Source: Rufibacter glacialis
GTDB lineage: Bacteria; Bacteroidota; Bacteroidia; Cytophagales; Hymenobacteraceae
DNA length: 64,000 nt
Direction: 5' to 3'
Assembly: GCF_008271745.1 (NCBI RefSeq)
Contig: NZ_VKKZ01000020.1
Span: 434,001 to 498,000, forward strand
The notes under the pieces: generated by a model
Databases searched by the model: none
What the model was told of the DNA's origin: nothing
What the model saw: the letters and a program-made list of their open reading frames with translations, nothing else
Position numbers and translations under genes: made by a program
Shown: in pieces, positions 1-8,669 of the stretch
Position numbering within the stretch: the stretch's first letter is position 1
Layout: each line of letters starts with the position of its first letter

Positions 1-1
1 G

Positions 2-1408
2 GCGCACCCCATGACCTCGGTGTCCATGACCATCAACGGCCCGGCCGCCATGCTCACGGGTTTCTTCATGAACGCCGCCATTGACCAGCAGTGCGAACTG
101 TACATCAAAGAGCAAGGGTTAGAAGACGAGGTAAACAAACGAATTGAGGCTATTTTCCGGGAATCGGGCCAAAAACGCCCCGTCTACCAAGGTGAACTTC
201 CGGCTGGTAATGATGGCTTGGGCTTGATGCTGTTGGGCGTAACCGGCGACCAGGTGTTACCGGCAGACGTGTACGCCCAAATCAAGGAAAGAACGCTGGC
301 TTCGGTACGGGGTACGGTGCAGGCCGATATCCTGAAGGAAGACCAGGCCCAGAACACCTGTATCTTCAGCACGGAGTTCGCGTTGCGCCTCATGGGCGAT
401 GTGCAGCAGTACTTCATTGACCACAACGTGCGCAACTTCTACTCGGTGTCCATCAGTGGGTACCACATAGCGGAGGCAGGCGCCAACCCTATCTCGCAGT
501 TGGCCTTCACGCTGGCTAACGGCTTCACCTTTGTGGAGTACTACGTGAGCCGCGGCATGGACATTAACGCGTTTGCGCCTAACCTGAGCTTCTTCTTCTC
601 CAACGGCATTGACCCTGAATATGCGGTGATCGGTCGGGTGGCCAGAAGAATCTGGGCCAAGGCAATGAAGCTGAAATACGGCGCTAATTCCCGTTCCCAG
701 ATGTTGAAGTACCACATCCAGACCTCGGGCCGCTCCCTGCATGCCCAGGAGATCGACTTCAACGATATCAGAACCACGTTGCAAGCCCTCTACGCGATCT
801 ACGACAACTGTAACTCGCTTCATACCAACGCCTATGACGAGGCCATCACCACGCCTACCGAGGCAAGCGTGCGCCGCGCCATGGCCATCCAATTGATCAT
901 CAACCGCGAGTTGGGCTTGGCCAAGAACGAGAACCCGCTGCAAGGCTCCTTTATCATTGAGGAACTGACGGATCTGGTAGAGGAAGCCGTCCTGTTGGAG
1001 TTTGACCGCATCACGGAGCGCGGCGGCGTATTAGGCGCCATGGAGACCATGTACCAGCGCGGCAAGATCCAGGAGGAAAGCTTGTACTACGAGACCCTGA
1101 AGCACACCGGTGAGTACCCCATTATTGGGGTGAACACTTTCCTGAGCAGCCAGGGCTCCCCTACGGTCATCCCATCGGAAGTGATCAGGGCTACTGAGGA
1201 AGAAAAGCAGTACCAGATCTCTATGCTGCAGGAGTTGCAAACCCGCCACGCAGAGAAAGCACCTCAGCTACTGAAGCAACTGCAGGAGGTGGCAGTGCAG
1301 AACGGGAACATCTTTGAGGCTTTGATGGAGGCTTCCAAATTCTGCTCCCTGGGCCAGATCACCAACGCTTTGTTTGCGGTAGGGGGCCAATACCGCCGAA
1401 ACATGTAA
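2..1408 (+). CDS. icmF: Fused acyl-CoA mutase (IcmF-type isobutyryl-CoA mutase), C-terminal part; 5' truncated by window edge
   Basis: The reading frame is open to the left edge (codons A-H-P precede the first ATG at 11), so this is the end of a longer gene. The 468 visible residues are the substrate-binding half of a B12-dependent acyl-CoA mutase. [21 protein letters not shown] motif and the C-terminus GGQYRRNM are typical of the fused isobutyryl-CoA mutase IcmF, where a B12 domain and a MeaI-like G-protein chaperone precede the mutase barrel in one chain of about 1,100 residues. Methylmalonyl-CoA mutase large subunits carry a different sequence around this motif. IcmF interconverts isobutyryl-CoA and n-butyryl-CoA in cytosolic acyl-CoA metabolism. 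The N-terminal domains lie outside the window, so the exact substrate is inferred. A terminator follows at 1440-1467. Confidence 0.85.
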   Translation, partial: AHPMTSVSMTINGPAAMLTGFFMNAAIDQQCELYIKEQGLEDEVNKRIEAIFRESGQKRPVYQGELPAGNDGLGLMLLGVTGDQVLPADVYAQIKERTLASVRGTVQADILKEDQAQNTCIFSTEFALRLMGDVQQYFIDHNVRNFYSVSISGYHIAEAGANPISQLAFTLANGFTFVEYYVSRGMDINAFAPNLSFFFSNGIDPEYAVIGRVARRIWAKAMKLKYGANSRSQMLKYHIQTSGRSLHAQEIDFNDIRTTLQALYAIYDNCNSLHTNAYDEAITTPTEASVRRAMAIQLIINRELGLAKNENPLQGSFIIEELTDLVEEAVLLEFDRITERGGVLGAMETMYQRGKIQEESLYYETLKHTGEYPIIGVNTFLSSQGSPTVIPSEVIRATEEEKQYQISMLQELQTRHAEKAPQLLKQLQEVAVQNGNIFEALMEASKFCSLGQITNALFAVGGQYRRNM

Positions 1409-1439
1409 ACCGGGTCTTTTCCTAAAAACCCCCTTAAAA

Positions 1440-1467
1440 GGGAGCCAATAGATTTGGCTCCCTTTTT
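1440..1467 (+). terminator. Rho-independent terminator of the icmF-like gene
   Basis: A perfect 9-bp stem (GGGAGCCAA / TTGGCTCCC) with a 5-nt loop is followed by a run of five T. It lies 32 nt after the mutase stop codon. Confidence 0.8.
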
Positions 1468-1590
1468 GCATTAATAACTTATCTTACAAGAAGTTGAAGG
1501 CTTTACCTAAAGATAATCATACGGTAACAGCTAAGTTAACTTAATTGTAGTATTTTACGTTATAAATATAAACGATCAAAGCAACCAGCC

Positions 1591-1719
1591 ATGAAAAAGA
1601 TCACAACAATTTCCTCCCTTTTGCTGCTTGGCGCCTTAGGCTTTTTAGCCACCACATGGTTAACCCCAGGAAATCTGCATGTAGATCTTTCTGATGAAGA
1701 CTTCCACCTTTACTTATAA
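1591..1719 (+). CDS. Small exported or membrane peptide, 42 aa
   Basis: The ATG at 1591 opens a 42-codon frame ending in TAA, directly followed by a good terminator (1738-1763), so it sits in its own transcription unit between two larger genes. The protein starts MKK, then has a hydrophobic stretch (about residues 8-25) ending near TWLTP, which looks like a signal peptide or single membrane helix, then a short acidic tail (DLSDEDFHLYL). No family is recognised. The arrangement (AT-rich upstream DNA, clean signal-like N-terminus, own terminator) argues for a real gene, but length alone does not rule out chance. Function unknown. Confidence 0.5.
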   Translation: MKKITTISSLLLLGALGFLATTWLTPGNLHVDLSDEDFHLYL

Positions 1720-1737
1720 AGTGTAGTGCTGCTAAAA

Positions 1738-1763
1738 CAAAAACCCCGCCGTGGCGGGGTTTT
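1738..1763 (+). terminator. Terminator after the 42-aa peptide gene
   Basis: AAAACCCCGC and GCGGGGTTTT form a 10-bp stem around a 4-nt loop, with a T-rich tail. It begins 18 nt after the small gene's stop codon. Confidence 0.75.
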
Positions 1764-1822
1764 CTGTTTTAGGGAATCAAAATAGGCCAGAAACCGTACC
1801 TTTACTCTACAAAAGACAAGCT

Positions 1823-2446
1823 ATGGAATTAAAAGACCTTTCCCAGAGAATCAGTTACATCATTGGCCGCGACATGGCCGCCAATTTTGCCAAACAAGGA
1901 ATTGAAGTAGAACCCGAAGCCTTGCTGTTTGGGTTGAAAGAGGCCATTGGCGGCGCTCCTTCTAAACTAAGCCAGGAGGAAGTGCAACAAGCCATGATGC
2001 AATTGCAGATGCAAATGCAGGAAAAGCAGCAGGCAACTGCTGGTGCTTCCGGCGAACAGAATAAAAAAGAGGGTGAAGCTTTTCTTCAGGCTAATAAAGG
2101 GAAAGAAGGAGTTCAGTCCCTGCCCAGCGGCCTCCAGTACCAAGTGTTGGAAAGCGGCTCTGGCAAAACACCTACCAGAAACTCAAACGTGACTACCCAT
2201 TACCACGGCACTTTGATCGACGGAACCGTTTTTGATTCTTCGTATGAGCGCGGTGAACCAGCGTCGTTCCCGGTAAATGGCGTTATTGCTGGTTGGACAG
2301 AAGCTTTACAGTTGATGAAAGAAGGCGATAAATGGCGTCTGTTTATTCCAAGCAACCTGGCCTACGGCTCAAGAGGTGCGGGCGCAGACATTGGGCCTAA
2401 TGCTACTCTTATCTTTGATGTGGAGCTGATCACCGTCAATAACTAA
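1823..2446 (+). CDS. fklB: FKBP-type peptidyl-prolyl cis-trans isomerase (FklB-like)
   Basis: The protein has 207 residues. Residues 1-95 form the helical FKBP_N dimerisation domain, rich in Gln and Met, followed by a linker; residues about 105-205 are the FKBP catalytic domain with the expected aromatic pocket residues (HYHG, VFDSS, FPVNGVIAGW, AYGSRGAG). It catalyses cis-trans isomerisation of prolyl bonds. No signal peptide is present, so a cytosolic FklB-like chaperone is likelier than the periplasmic FkpA. The frame stays open upstream to an ATG at 1751, but that start lies inside the preceding terminator hairpin. The ATG at 1823 gives the family's usual N-terminus, and a TACCTTTA box at 1797-1804 could be its -7 element. 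Confidence 0.9.
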   Translation: MELKDLSQRISYIIGRDMAANFAKQGIEVEPEALLFGLKEAIGGAPSKLSQEEVQQAMMQLQMQMQEKQQATAGASGEQNKKEGEAFLQANKGKEGVQSLPSGLQYQVLESGSGKTPTRNSNVTTHYHGTLIDGTVFDSSYERGEPASFPVNGVIAGWTEALQLMKEGDKWRLFIPSNLAYGSRGAGADIGPNATLIFDVELITVNN

Positions 2447-2470
2447 GGATCTTATCTTATTAAAAGTAGA

Positions 2471-2507
2471 AAAGGAGCGGGTGCACCACAGCACCGCTCC
2501 TTTTTTT
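2471..2507 (+). terminator. Terminator of the FKBP isomerase gene
   Basis: AAAGGAGCGG(G)TGC pairs with GCACCGCTCCTTT with one bulged G, followed by seven T. Confidence 0.8.
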
Positions 2508-2656
2508 GTTCCCGAAGATCTTTCATCAAGTTTTATATTAGAAAAGACGTCTTCGGTGGCAAGTGCAGCAACCATATTCCTTAAGCGGCTGGTTCAGCGG
2601 GTAAGGCGGCAGTGTTCTTTCAATTAGGTTCCAGCTCTCTCCCTTTCTACAGGTTT

Positions 2657-3079
2657 TTAGGAGGCCAGGGGATCGGGTTCATGCAACAGCCAGTCTAATG
2701 CTTCCTCATCTTGGGTGAAGAAGTTGATTTTGATAGGCAGGTTAAAGGAACAGAACCGGTTAAGGGAATAGTCATGGATAAATTGTTGGTATTTGTTTTC
2801 TGACAAGACCAGGGCCACCTGAAGTTCTATGGCGATAAAATTAAAATGGTCTCCCTGCAGCATGTTCAGTTCCCACTCTTCGGCTTCTACAGAATGGTTA
2901 CTTCGTTGATGGCTGTTTATCAGGCATTTCCCCAACTCATGTTCATTCAGGAGCTGGAACAATTGGTTCACCCCCAGTTGGCACTCCTCTAAGGAAACTT
3001 CCTTTTTCCAGATTAAACTGGCCATTTGGTTTGGTAGGTCTAAGGCTAATTGATAGGCGTCAGTCTCAAGTGAACCCAT
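2657..3079 (-). CDS. Hypothetical protein, STAS/SpoIIAA-like
   Basis: A 140-residue soluble protein without signal peptide or membrane segment. The C-terminus (about residues 95-140), with SLNRFCSFNLPIKINFF followed by DEEALDWLLHEPD, resembles the end of SpoIIAA/STAS-like proteins common in Bacteroidota, where an E-x-A-x-x-W-L helix follows the last strand. Beta-strands alternating with helices fit that fold. The assignment is weak, and no catalytic residues can be named. The gene is alone, transcribed away from kup, with AT-rich DNA upstream that probably holds its promoter. Confidence 0.6.
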   Translation of the reverse strand: MGSLETDAYQLALDLPNQMASLIWKKEVSLEECQLGVNQLFQLLNEHELGKCLINSHQRSNHSVEAEEWELNMLQGDHFNFIAIELQVALVLSENKYQQFIHDYSLNRFCSFNLPIKINFFTQDEEALDWLLHEPDPLAS

Positions 3080-3441
3080 ATGATAATTTAAATACAGAAT
3101 TTTCCTATTACATGAAGAAATAACATTATCTATATTTTTATTTACATAAACCTACAACAAAATATATCAATCAGCTAATAAGTTTAAGTATTTATTTTTT
3201 TTATCCTATTTTAAAACTTACCTCCTCTTTATATAAAAGTATTTTGTACTTCACCTATTCCTTGGGTCTTTTATTGCAAAGAATAATTTCTGGATAGGTA
3301 TGCTTTTATATGAAACTAGCTGTTACTTTTGCCCACTTTACTCAAGCGGGTAGGTTAAAATACTGCCCCTGGAGTGAAGGAATATAGGAGCCTTCCCAGA
3401 AGGAAGATCCAGAAGAGGTACATTTTTTATCTATTAGAAAG
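3080..3441. other. AT-rich divergent spacer with kup leader
   Basis: This 362-bp stretch between two divergent starts is strongly AT-rich up to about 3300. A good -7 box for kup lies at 3324-3331, leaving a leader of about 105 nt before the kup ATG. The leader contains a short CTTCC...GGAAG hairpin but no riboswitch class I can recognise. No credible ORF is seen. Confidence 0.5.
3324..3331 (+). promoter_or_regulatory. Putative Bacteroidota -7 element for kup
   Basis: TACTTTTG matches the TAnnTTTG consensus exactly. No clear TTTG lies 18-20 nt upstream, so the -33 element is weak or replaced by an activator. Confidence 0.4.
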
Positions 3442-5388
3442 ATGAACAATACCAACCACGCTCAACGGATTTCCGGAGCAGGTTTACTTATTGCCTTGGG
3501 CATCATCTACGGAGACATAGGAACATCTCCGCTGTACGTGATGAAGGCGGTGATTGGCTCTACCCCTATCAACGCTACTTTGGTGTACGGGGGTATTTCC
3601 TGCGTGGTCTGGACCCTTACCCTGCAAACCACCATTAAATATGTGGTGTTGACCCTGCAGGCCGACAACAAGGGCGAAGGCGGTATTTTCTCTTTGTATG
3701 CGCTGGTGCGCAGGAAAGCCTCCTGGCTCACCATCCCGGCCATGGTGGGAGGAAGCGCCTTATTAGCCGACGGCATCATTACCCCGCCTATCTCGGTCTC
3801 CTCGGCCGTGGAAGGGCTCCACATCCTTAACCCAGACATTCCTACCGTTCCCATTGTCATCGGCATACTGGTGCTGCTGTTCCTGCTGCAAAGCTTCGGG
3901 ACGCAAATAGTAGGCAAGACGTTTGGCCCGGTCATGTTCCTTTGGTTCAGTATGCTGGCCATCTTAGGCATCAACTCTGTGTTACAACACCCGGAGATCC
4001 TGAAGTCCCTGAACCCTTACTACGCGTATGACTTGCTGGCCAACTACCCGGGCGGTTTCTGGCTTCTGGGGGCGGTCTTTCTGTGTACCACGGGGGCCGA
4101 GGCCTTGTATTCTGATCTGGGCCATTGCGGCAAGGGAAACATCAGGATCAGCTGGGCTTTTGTGAAAAGCTGTCTTTTGCTCAATTACTTTGGGCAGGGT
4201 GCCTGGCTTATGCAGTTTGAGGGGCAACGATTGGGCACACTTTCCACCAACAACCCCTTTTATGGCCTTATGCCGGACTGGTTCCTGCTCATAGGCATTA
4301 TCATTGCCACCATTGCCGCCGTTATCGCGAGCCAGGCCCTGATCACCGGTTCCTTTACCTTGATCGGCGAGGCCATCCGGCTGAACATGTGGCCAAAAGT
4401 ACGGCTTATCTACCCTACCAACGTGAAGGGCCAGCTGTATGTGCCCAGCATCAACCTCTTGCTTTTGATGGGGTGCGTGGGCGTGGTGCTGTACTTCCGG
4501 GAATCGGCGAACATGGAGGCGGCTTACGGCTTGGCCATCACGGTGACCATGTTGATGACCACTACCCTGCTGAGCTATTACCTGATCACCCGGCGCGTGG
4601 CGAAGGTCTGGGTGGGCTTGTTCCTGGCTGTGTATCTGGCCATTGAAGGCTCTTTCCTGATTGCCAACCTCATCAAGTTCCCGCACGGCGGATGGGTAAC
4701 CCTGGTGATCGGGTTCCTGTTGATCTCCATCATGTACATCTGGCTGAAGGCCTTTTACATCAAGCGCCGCCTCACCGAATACGTGCCCTTGCCAGAATAC
4801 GTGCCTGCCCTGCGGGAACTGAGCGAAGACGATTCTATTCCCAAGTACACCACGCACCTGGTGTTCATGACCAGTGCTGACCGTACCACCGACATAGAAT
4901 CGAAGATTATCTACTCTATTTTCCAAAAGAGGCCCAAACGGGCCGACATCTACTGGTTCATTCACGTGAATACCTTGGATGAGCCTTACACCATGGACTA
5001 CAAGGTAAAGGTACTGGCCAACCAGGATGTGGTGCGCATTGACTTCAACCTGGGCTTTAGGGTGGAGCAGCGGATCAACCTTTTCTTTAGGAAGGTGGTG
5101 GAAGATCTGGTCCAGAACAAGGAAGTAGACATCACCAGCCGGTACAGTTCCCTGAACAAGCAGAACCTGATAGGCGATTTCAGGTTTGTGGTGCTGGAGA
5201 AGTTCCTGAGCTACGAGAACGACCTGCCTTTCTGGGAAAACACCATCATGCAGTCGTACTTCTACATCAAACAGTTCACCCCGTCAGAAGGCAAATGGTT
5301 TGGCCTGGATACCAGTTCGGTGAAAATCGAAAAGGTGCCCCTGATCATCAAACCCGCCCGGGAAGTGGAATTGAAGCGCGTGCGGTAA
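3442..5388 (+). CDS. kup: KUP/HAK/KT family potassium transporter
   Basis: A protein of 648 residues, the usual length for bacterial Kup (about 620-650). Near the N-terminus it carries the family signature LGIIYGDIGTSPLYV, followed by about twelve hydrophobic segments up to about residue 440 and a long cytosolic C-terminal domain. Kup takes up potassium, probably with protons, across the inner membrane. The start at 3442 places the signature at the usual distance from the N-terminus. The gene is monocistronic, ending in a copy of the 36-nt intergenic palindrome and then a bidirectional terminator shared with the convergent M61 peptidase gene. Confidence 0.95.
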   Translation: MNNTNHAQRISGAGLLIALGIIYGDIGTSPLYVMKAVIGSTPINATLVYGGISCVVWTLTLQTTIKYVVLTLQADNKGEGGIFSLYALVRRKASWLTIPAMVGGSALLADGIITPPISVSSAVEGLHILNPDIPTVPIVIGILVLLFLLQSFGTQIVGKTFGPVMFLWFSMLAILGINSVLQHPEILKSLNPYYAYDLLANYPGGFWLLGAVFLCTTGAEALYSDLGHCGKGNIRISWAFVKSCLLLNYFGQGAWLMQFEGQRLGTLSTNNPFYGLMPDWFLLIGIIIATIAAVIASQALITGSFTLIGEAIRLNMWPKVRLIYPTNVKGQLYVPSINLLLLMGCVGVVLYFRESANMEAAYGLAITVTMLMTTTLLSYYLITRRVAKVWVGLFLAVYLAIEGSFLIANLIKFPHGGWVTLVIGFLLISIMYIWLKAFYIKRRLTEYVPLPEYVPALRELSEDDSIPKYTTHLVFMTSADRTTDIESKIIYSIFQKRPKRADIYWFIHVNTLDEPYTMDYKVKVLANQDVVRIDFNLGFRVEQRINLFFRKVVEDLVQNKEVDITSRYSSLNKQNLIGDFRFVVLEKFLSYENDLPFWENTIMQSYFYIKQFTPSEGKWFGLDTSSVKIEKVPLIIKPAREVELKRVR

Positions 5389-5401
5389 CACTTGTTACTC
5401 G

Positions 5402-5436
5402 GTTTTAAGGCTATTTTAAGGAAACCACCCTAAAAC
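5402..5436. repeat. 36-nt intergenic palindrome, copy after kup
   Basis: Starts GTTTTAAGGC and ends CTAAAAC, 14 nt after the kup stop. Member of a dispersed family with left arm near GTTTTAGGCTTGTTTT and right arm near AAAACAGGCCTTAAAC (see findings). Confidence 0.55.
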
Positions 5437-5472
5437 AGAACGGCCACCTGAAGAGGTGGCCGTTCTGTTTTA
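5431..5472. terminator. Bidirectional terminator between kup and the M61 peptidase
   Basis: A 19-bp perfect stem (TAAAACAGAACGGCCACCT and its complement) with a GAAG loop. A/T runs on both sides let it act on both converging genes. Confidence 0.85.
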
Positions 5473-5532
5473 GAAGAAACATCAAGAGAAAGAACAGTTT
5501 CATTGCTGTTCTATAGAACCAGGTCTTAAACG

Positions 5533-7335
5533 CTAGTTACTGCCGGTCCAGGCCAGGTAGTTCATCTTCTGGGCTTCTGTGACGGGAGAACTACGCTCTG
5601 CCCGGTATTTCACGGTTTGGTCTTTCAGCAACGTAACCGGCAGGATCATGAGTTGCCCACTTCTGCTCACCACCAGTTCCAGCGCATCACCTACCTGGTA
5701 GGCAGGAATAATCTTGTTCAGGTCATCAGTTACCCGGTAGCCGTTCATGCCGATAATCTCATCATGCACGTTAAGTCCCGCTTGCCAGGCACTGCCGTTA
5801 CGTGTAACGGTGGTCACTACTGGTTTGCCCGTGGCAAGGGAGATTCCCGCCCCCAGCAGCGGCTGGTTCGTGCCGTGGTTCAAATCTTTCAAAGTAATAC
5901 CAACCGTGCCTAAAAACGCGTTGTAATCAGGCGTTTCTACCCCATAGACGTACCGGCTAAAGAAGTCATCCATGGAACGGCCGGTGAATTTCTCTATGCC
6001 TTCCTGGAATTCCTTCTCGGTGAAGCCGCGGTTCTTCTTTTTGTAGTACAGGTCATACATCGCTTTCATGGCGTCATCCAGAGTTTTGGTGCCGTTGGTC
6101 GCCTTCAGGATCTCCATGTCCAGCAGCATGCCCAGCAGGGCGCCTTTGCTGTAGTAAGAGAGGTGCGTGTTGTAGGAGTTCTCATCGGGGCGGTATTGCT
6201 TGATCCAGGCGTCAAAACTGGATTGGGCCGCCGAGACCACCTTGTTACCCGGGGTGTTTTCTACGCTGGTGATGCTGCTGGCAATCTTCTCCAGGTGCTC
6301 CTGCTCAGAGGTGAAGCCCGCACGGCGCATGATCAGGTCAGCGTAATAGGTGGTGAAGCCCTCAGACACCCACAGCAGGCGCGAGTAATTCTCCTGGTTG
6401 TAGTCAAACGGGCCCAATTCAATAGGGCGCAGGCGCTTCACGTTCCAGAGGTGGAAGTATTCGTGCGCTACCAGGTTCAGAAAGCCTTTGTACGTTCTCT
6501 CGTTGCCGTACGTGGTGCGGGTGGCGTGCAGGGTGGTGGAATTCAAGTGCTCCAGCCCGCCGCCGCCGGCCGCCAGGTTATGGACAATGAAGAGATAGTA
6601 CTTGATGGGCAATTCCCCAAACACCTTGGCCGACTCATCGGTCACGCGTTTCATATCGGCGGTTAATCTGGCAGGGTCATAGTTGGCATCGCCGTACATG
6701 GCTACCTCGTGCTTTACCCCGTTGCTCTCAAAGGAAAGGATCTCATGGTTGCCTATCTCAATAGGGGAATCCGCAAGAACGTCATAGTTGGGGGCGCGGT
6801 AGGTGAAAGGTTTGCCCTCCACCACCGGTAACCCGGTAGACACCTTGCTCCAGCCCTTGTAGGGCACTACCGTTAAGGTAGAAGGCAGGTCCTTGTGGCC
6901 TTCGGGGTACATGAACACGCTGGTACCGTTCAAATAGCCGTGGGTGGCGTCAATGAAACTGGTGCGCACGCTCAACTCATAGGCGTACACTTTGTAGGTA
7001 ACGGTCACGTCTTTTCCGCCGGTGGCCACGCGCCAGGTGTTCTTATCGGTTTTTTCCGCTTTGACCCGATTTTTGCCTACGTGCGCCTGAAACGCTTCCA
7101 CGTTCTTTGGGAATTCCCTGATGAGGTAAGACCCCGGGGCCCAAACCGGCATGGTCACCTCCAGGTTTTTCCCCCTGAAGCCTTCCAGCCGCATCTCCAC
7201 CTCAAAGTAATGGGTGTGGGGCTCTGGCATTGACAACCGGTATGAAATGGAAGGCGCCGCGTACGCGGAAGACGAAAGTGCTACTGCCAGCAGCAACAGC
7301 ACCCCGTACGCCCAGGAATGGATTATTTTTTGCAT
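5533..7335 (-). CDS. Secreted M61 family metallopeptidase with C-terminal PDZ domain
   Basis: The 600-residue protein starts with a signal peptide ending near SSSAYA. The beta-rich N-terminal M61 domain is followed by the zinc site VAHEYFHLWNVKRLRP (HExxH at about residues 291-295) and the third ligand in LLWVSEG about 30 residues on; the C-terminal 100 residues form a PDZ-like domain (GITLKDLNHG, NGSAWQAGLNVHDEIIGMNG). M61 enzymes are glycyl-type aminopeptidases, here acting in the periplasm or outside the cell. The frame could extend two codons to a TTG, but the ATG at 7335 gives a normal signal peptide. It shares the terminator at 5431-5472 with kup. Confidence 0.9.
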   Translation of the reverse strand: MQKIIHSWAYGVLLLLAVALSSSAYAAPSISYRLSMPEPHTHYFEVEMRLEGFRGKNLEVTMPVWAPGSYLIREFPKNVEAFQAHVGKNRVKAEKTDKNTWRVATGGKDVTVTYKVYAYELSVRTSFIDATHGYLNGTSVFMYPEGHKDLPSTLTVVPYKGWSKVSTGLPVVEGKPFTYRAPNYDVLADSPIEIGNHEILSFESNGVKHEVAMYGDANYDPARLTADMKRVTDESAKVFGELPIKYYLFIVHNLAAGGGGLEHLNSTTLHATRTTYGNERTYKGFLNLVAHEYFHLWNVKRLRPIELGPFDYNQENYSRLLWVSEGFTTYYADLIMRRAGFTSEQEHLEKIASSITSVENTPGNKVVSAAQSSFDAWIKQYRPDENSYNTHLSYYSKGALLGMLLDMEILKATNGTKTLDDAMKAMYDLYYKKKNRGFTEKEFQEGIEKFTGRSMDDFFSRYVYGVETPDYNAFLGTVGITLKDLNHGTNQPLLGAGISLATGKPVVTTVTRNGSAWQAGLNVHDEIIGMNGYRVTDDLNKIIPAYQVGDALELVVSRSGQLMILPVTLLKDQTVKYRAERSSPVTEAQKMNYLAWTGSN

Positions 7336-7440
7336 AAACAAGTGTGGGGTAGTTTGGATTAATACCGCATAATACGGCTAAAAACGGGAGAAACCAAGGA
7401 AGGGACCGCCTGAGGTAACCGAAGCCCTGGGCAAAAACGT

Positions 7441-8064
7441 ATGCACTGGAAAATAAAGAATATGAAGAAAATTTGGATCGGCTTTGGTTTGCTTTTTACC
7501 GCCCTGGTGGTGTACGCTTTTGTATTAAAGCCAAGTGAGGCCCCCGGGAACATGGTACGCCGCACCAGCGCAGACGGCCGCGACCACGACTTCCATGGCT
7601 CCCACACCTCAGACACCTTGGCCGGGCCAGAAGAGAAGCGGGCATCTTTGGGAGTATTAAAAGGCAACTATGCCACAAAACAAGACAGCATGGTAGCGTT
7701 TGCCCTGCAGCGGTACGGCATTGACTATAGCTACGGGGGAGCCACCGAAGAGGGCTTTGACTGCTCTGGCTTCATCACCTACGTTTATGACCAGTTTGGA
7801 GTGACGGTGCCGCACGGCTCTTCGCTTCAGGCGAAGGTAGGCGAGAGTGTTCCGCTGGAGCAGGCTAGGAAAGGGGATCTGATCATTTTCACGGGCACCA
7901 AGGTAGAAGACCGCACGCCCGGCCACGTGGGCATCGTGATCACCAATCCTCCTAAAGGAGTGCAGTTCGTGCATTCTTCCTCAAACGGGGGCGTAAAGGT
8001 AAGTGAGGTGGAAGGCACCTTATACCAGCAGCGCTTCCTGGATGTGAGGCGGGTTTTGCCTTAG
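7441..8064 (+). CDS. NlpC/P60 (C40) cell-wall hydrolase, membrane anchored
   Basis: A 207-residue protein with an N-terminal hydrophobic helix (about residues 11-29), a charged spacer, and an NlpC/P60 domain from about residue 80. The catalytic cysteine is C108 in EEGFDCSGF; the histidines are H162 (GHVGIV) and H178 (VHSSS). Such enzymes cut the D-Glu-diaminopimelate bond in peptidoglycan peptides. A second in-frame ATG at 7462, beginning MKKIWIGFG, gives a more standard signal sequence and may be the true start. No cleavage site is clear, so a signal anchor is likely. It is divergent from the M61 gene. Confidence 0.88.
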   Translation: MHWKIKNMKKIWIGFGLLFTALVVYAFVLKPSEAPGNMVRRTSADGRDHDFHGSHTSDTLAGPEEKRASLGVLKGNYATKQDSMVAFALQRYGIDYSYGGATEEGFDCSGFITYVYDQFGVTVPHGSSLQAKVGESVPLEQARKGDLIIFTGTKVEDRTPGHVGIVITNPPKGVQFVHSSSNGGVKVSEVEGTLYQQRFLDVRRVLP

Positions 8065-8300
8065 TCCTTAAAGGAAAAGATCATCCTTCCCTTCTATTTT
8101 ACCCACCAGCATAAGCAAGGGTGGCTCCTGCCTTACCTTGCCATTCTCCAATTAAGGAGGGAGCGTTCCTGTTTTCTGTGGTTGGCGGTACTTTTTGAAG
8201 AGTATTGTTTTGAGAGCGTTTTCAGGAAAACAGGTTAAATTCAAACCCGTTCTGGCGTTTAAAGCCCACCAGCCTCCATAAACGAAAAAAAACATAAGGC
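8065..8300. other. Gene-free spacer
   Basis: This stretch between the NlpC/P60 gene and the RNA gene has no credible ORF and no clear terminator. A partial copy of the GTTTTCAGGAAAACAGG-type motif lies around 8218-8236. Confidence 0.4.
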
Positions 8301-8333
8301 AAAAAAATACCCGGCCACTGCAGTAGCCGGGTA
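8301..8333 (-). terminator. Terminator of the candidate ncRNA
   Basis: On the minus strand TACCCGGC and GCCGGGTA form an 8-bp stem followed by seven T. Confidence 0.75.
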
Positions 8334-8595
8334 CGGAATCCTTTGAAATGGTATCAAGCGACACGAAAGAGAACTGCCTCTCAGTCGCATGGGCTACCTC
8401 ATGCCGGATTCGCCAGTAGACGAAGTCTAGTTAGCAAGCTTCAACACGGTTAACGGTTGACACATGAGCTAGGCTTAATACATTTTTACTGGGATTAGAC
8501 ACTTTTACCTCCTTTCTTTAAGTCCGACATAAACCCATCCGCTGCGCCAAGTAATTTATGGTTTGGCTAGAGAGGCCCGGAGCACTCGCTTCCGT
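8301..8595 (-). ncRNA. Candidate structured non-coding RNA, about 290 nt
   Basis: The minus strand of this otherwise empty stretch has a promoter (8600-8629), no ORF longer than a dozen codons starting with ATG, and a strong terminator at its end. The RNA's 5' end (ACGGAA) is complementary to a segment just before the terminator (TTCCGT), closing the molecule with a terminal helix. Inside it are several perfect hairpins: GCCAA/TTGGC, TAGAC-TTC-GTCTA, GCATG/CATGC and GCGAC/GTCGC enclosing GAGA/TCTC. The loop of the first hairpin (AAACCAT) can pair with downstream ATGGGTTT, a possible pseudoknot. It lacks the conserved cores of RNase P RNA, SRP RNA and tmRNA, and is branched rather than one long hairpin like 6S RNA. 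Function unknown. Confidence 0.6.
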
Positions 8596-8599
8596 TTTA

Positions 8600-8629
8600 T
8601 AAAGTTAAAAAACGGTTGGATAGTTCAAA
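8600..8629 (-). promoter_or_regulatory. Promoter of the candidate ncRNA
   Basis: On the minus strand TTTG (8629-8626) is followed after 18 nt by TAACTTTA (8607-8600), one base off the Bacteroidota TTTG-N19-TAnnTTTG consensus. Transcription would begin near 8593-8595, exactly where the terminal helix starts. Confidence 0.6.
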
Positions 8630-8669
8630 AGGTTTGATGAAAAAAATACTCTTTTATTCGACCGTATTT

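Noticed and set aside
4389-4880. Plus-strand frames inside kup
   Set aside because: Shadow frames of a well-supported transporter gene.
4962-4979. CACGTG-centred sequence (ATTCACGTGAAT) as a parS site
   Set aside because: Only about 11 of 16 positions match the parS consensus; it lies in the kup coding sequence and far from parAB.
8152-8364. 70-codon minus-strand frame overlapping the candidate ncRNA end
   Set aside because: It reads through the terminator hairpin of the RNA and has no recognisable sequence.
8301-8595. Identification of the RNA as RNase P RNA, tmRNA, SRP RNA or 6S RNA
   Set aside because: The conserved GAGGAAAGUCC core of RNase P, the CCA-ended tRNA-like part of tmRNA and the SRP loop motif are absent, and the fold is not the single long hairpin of 6S RNA.
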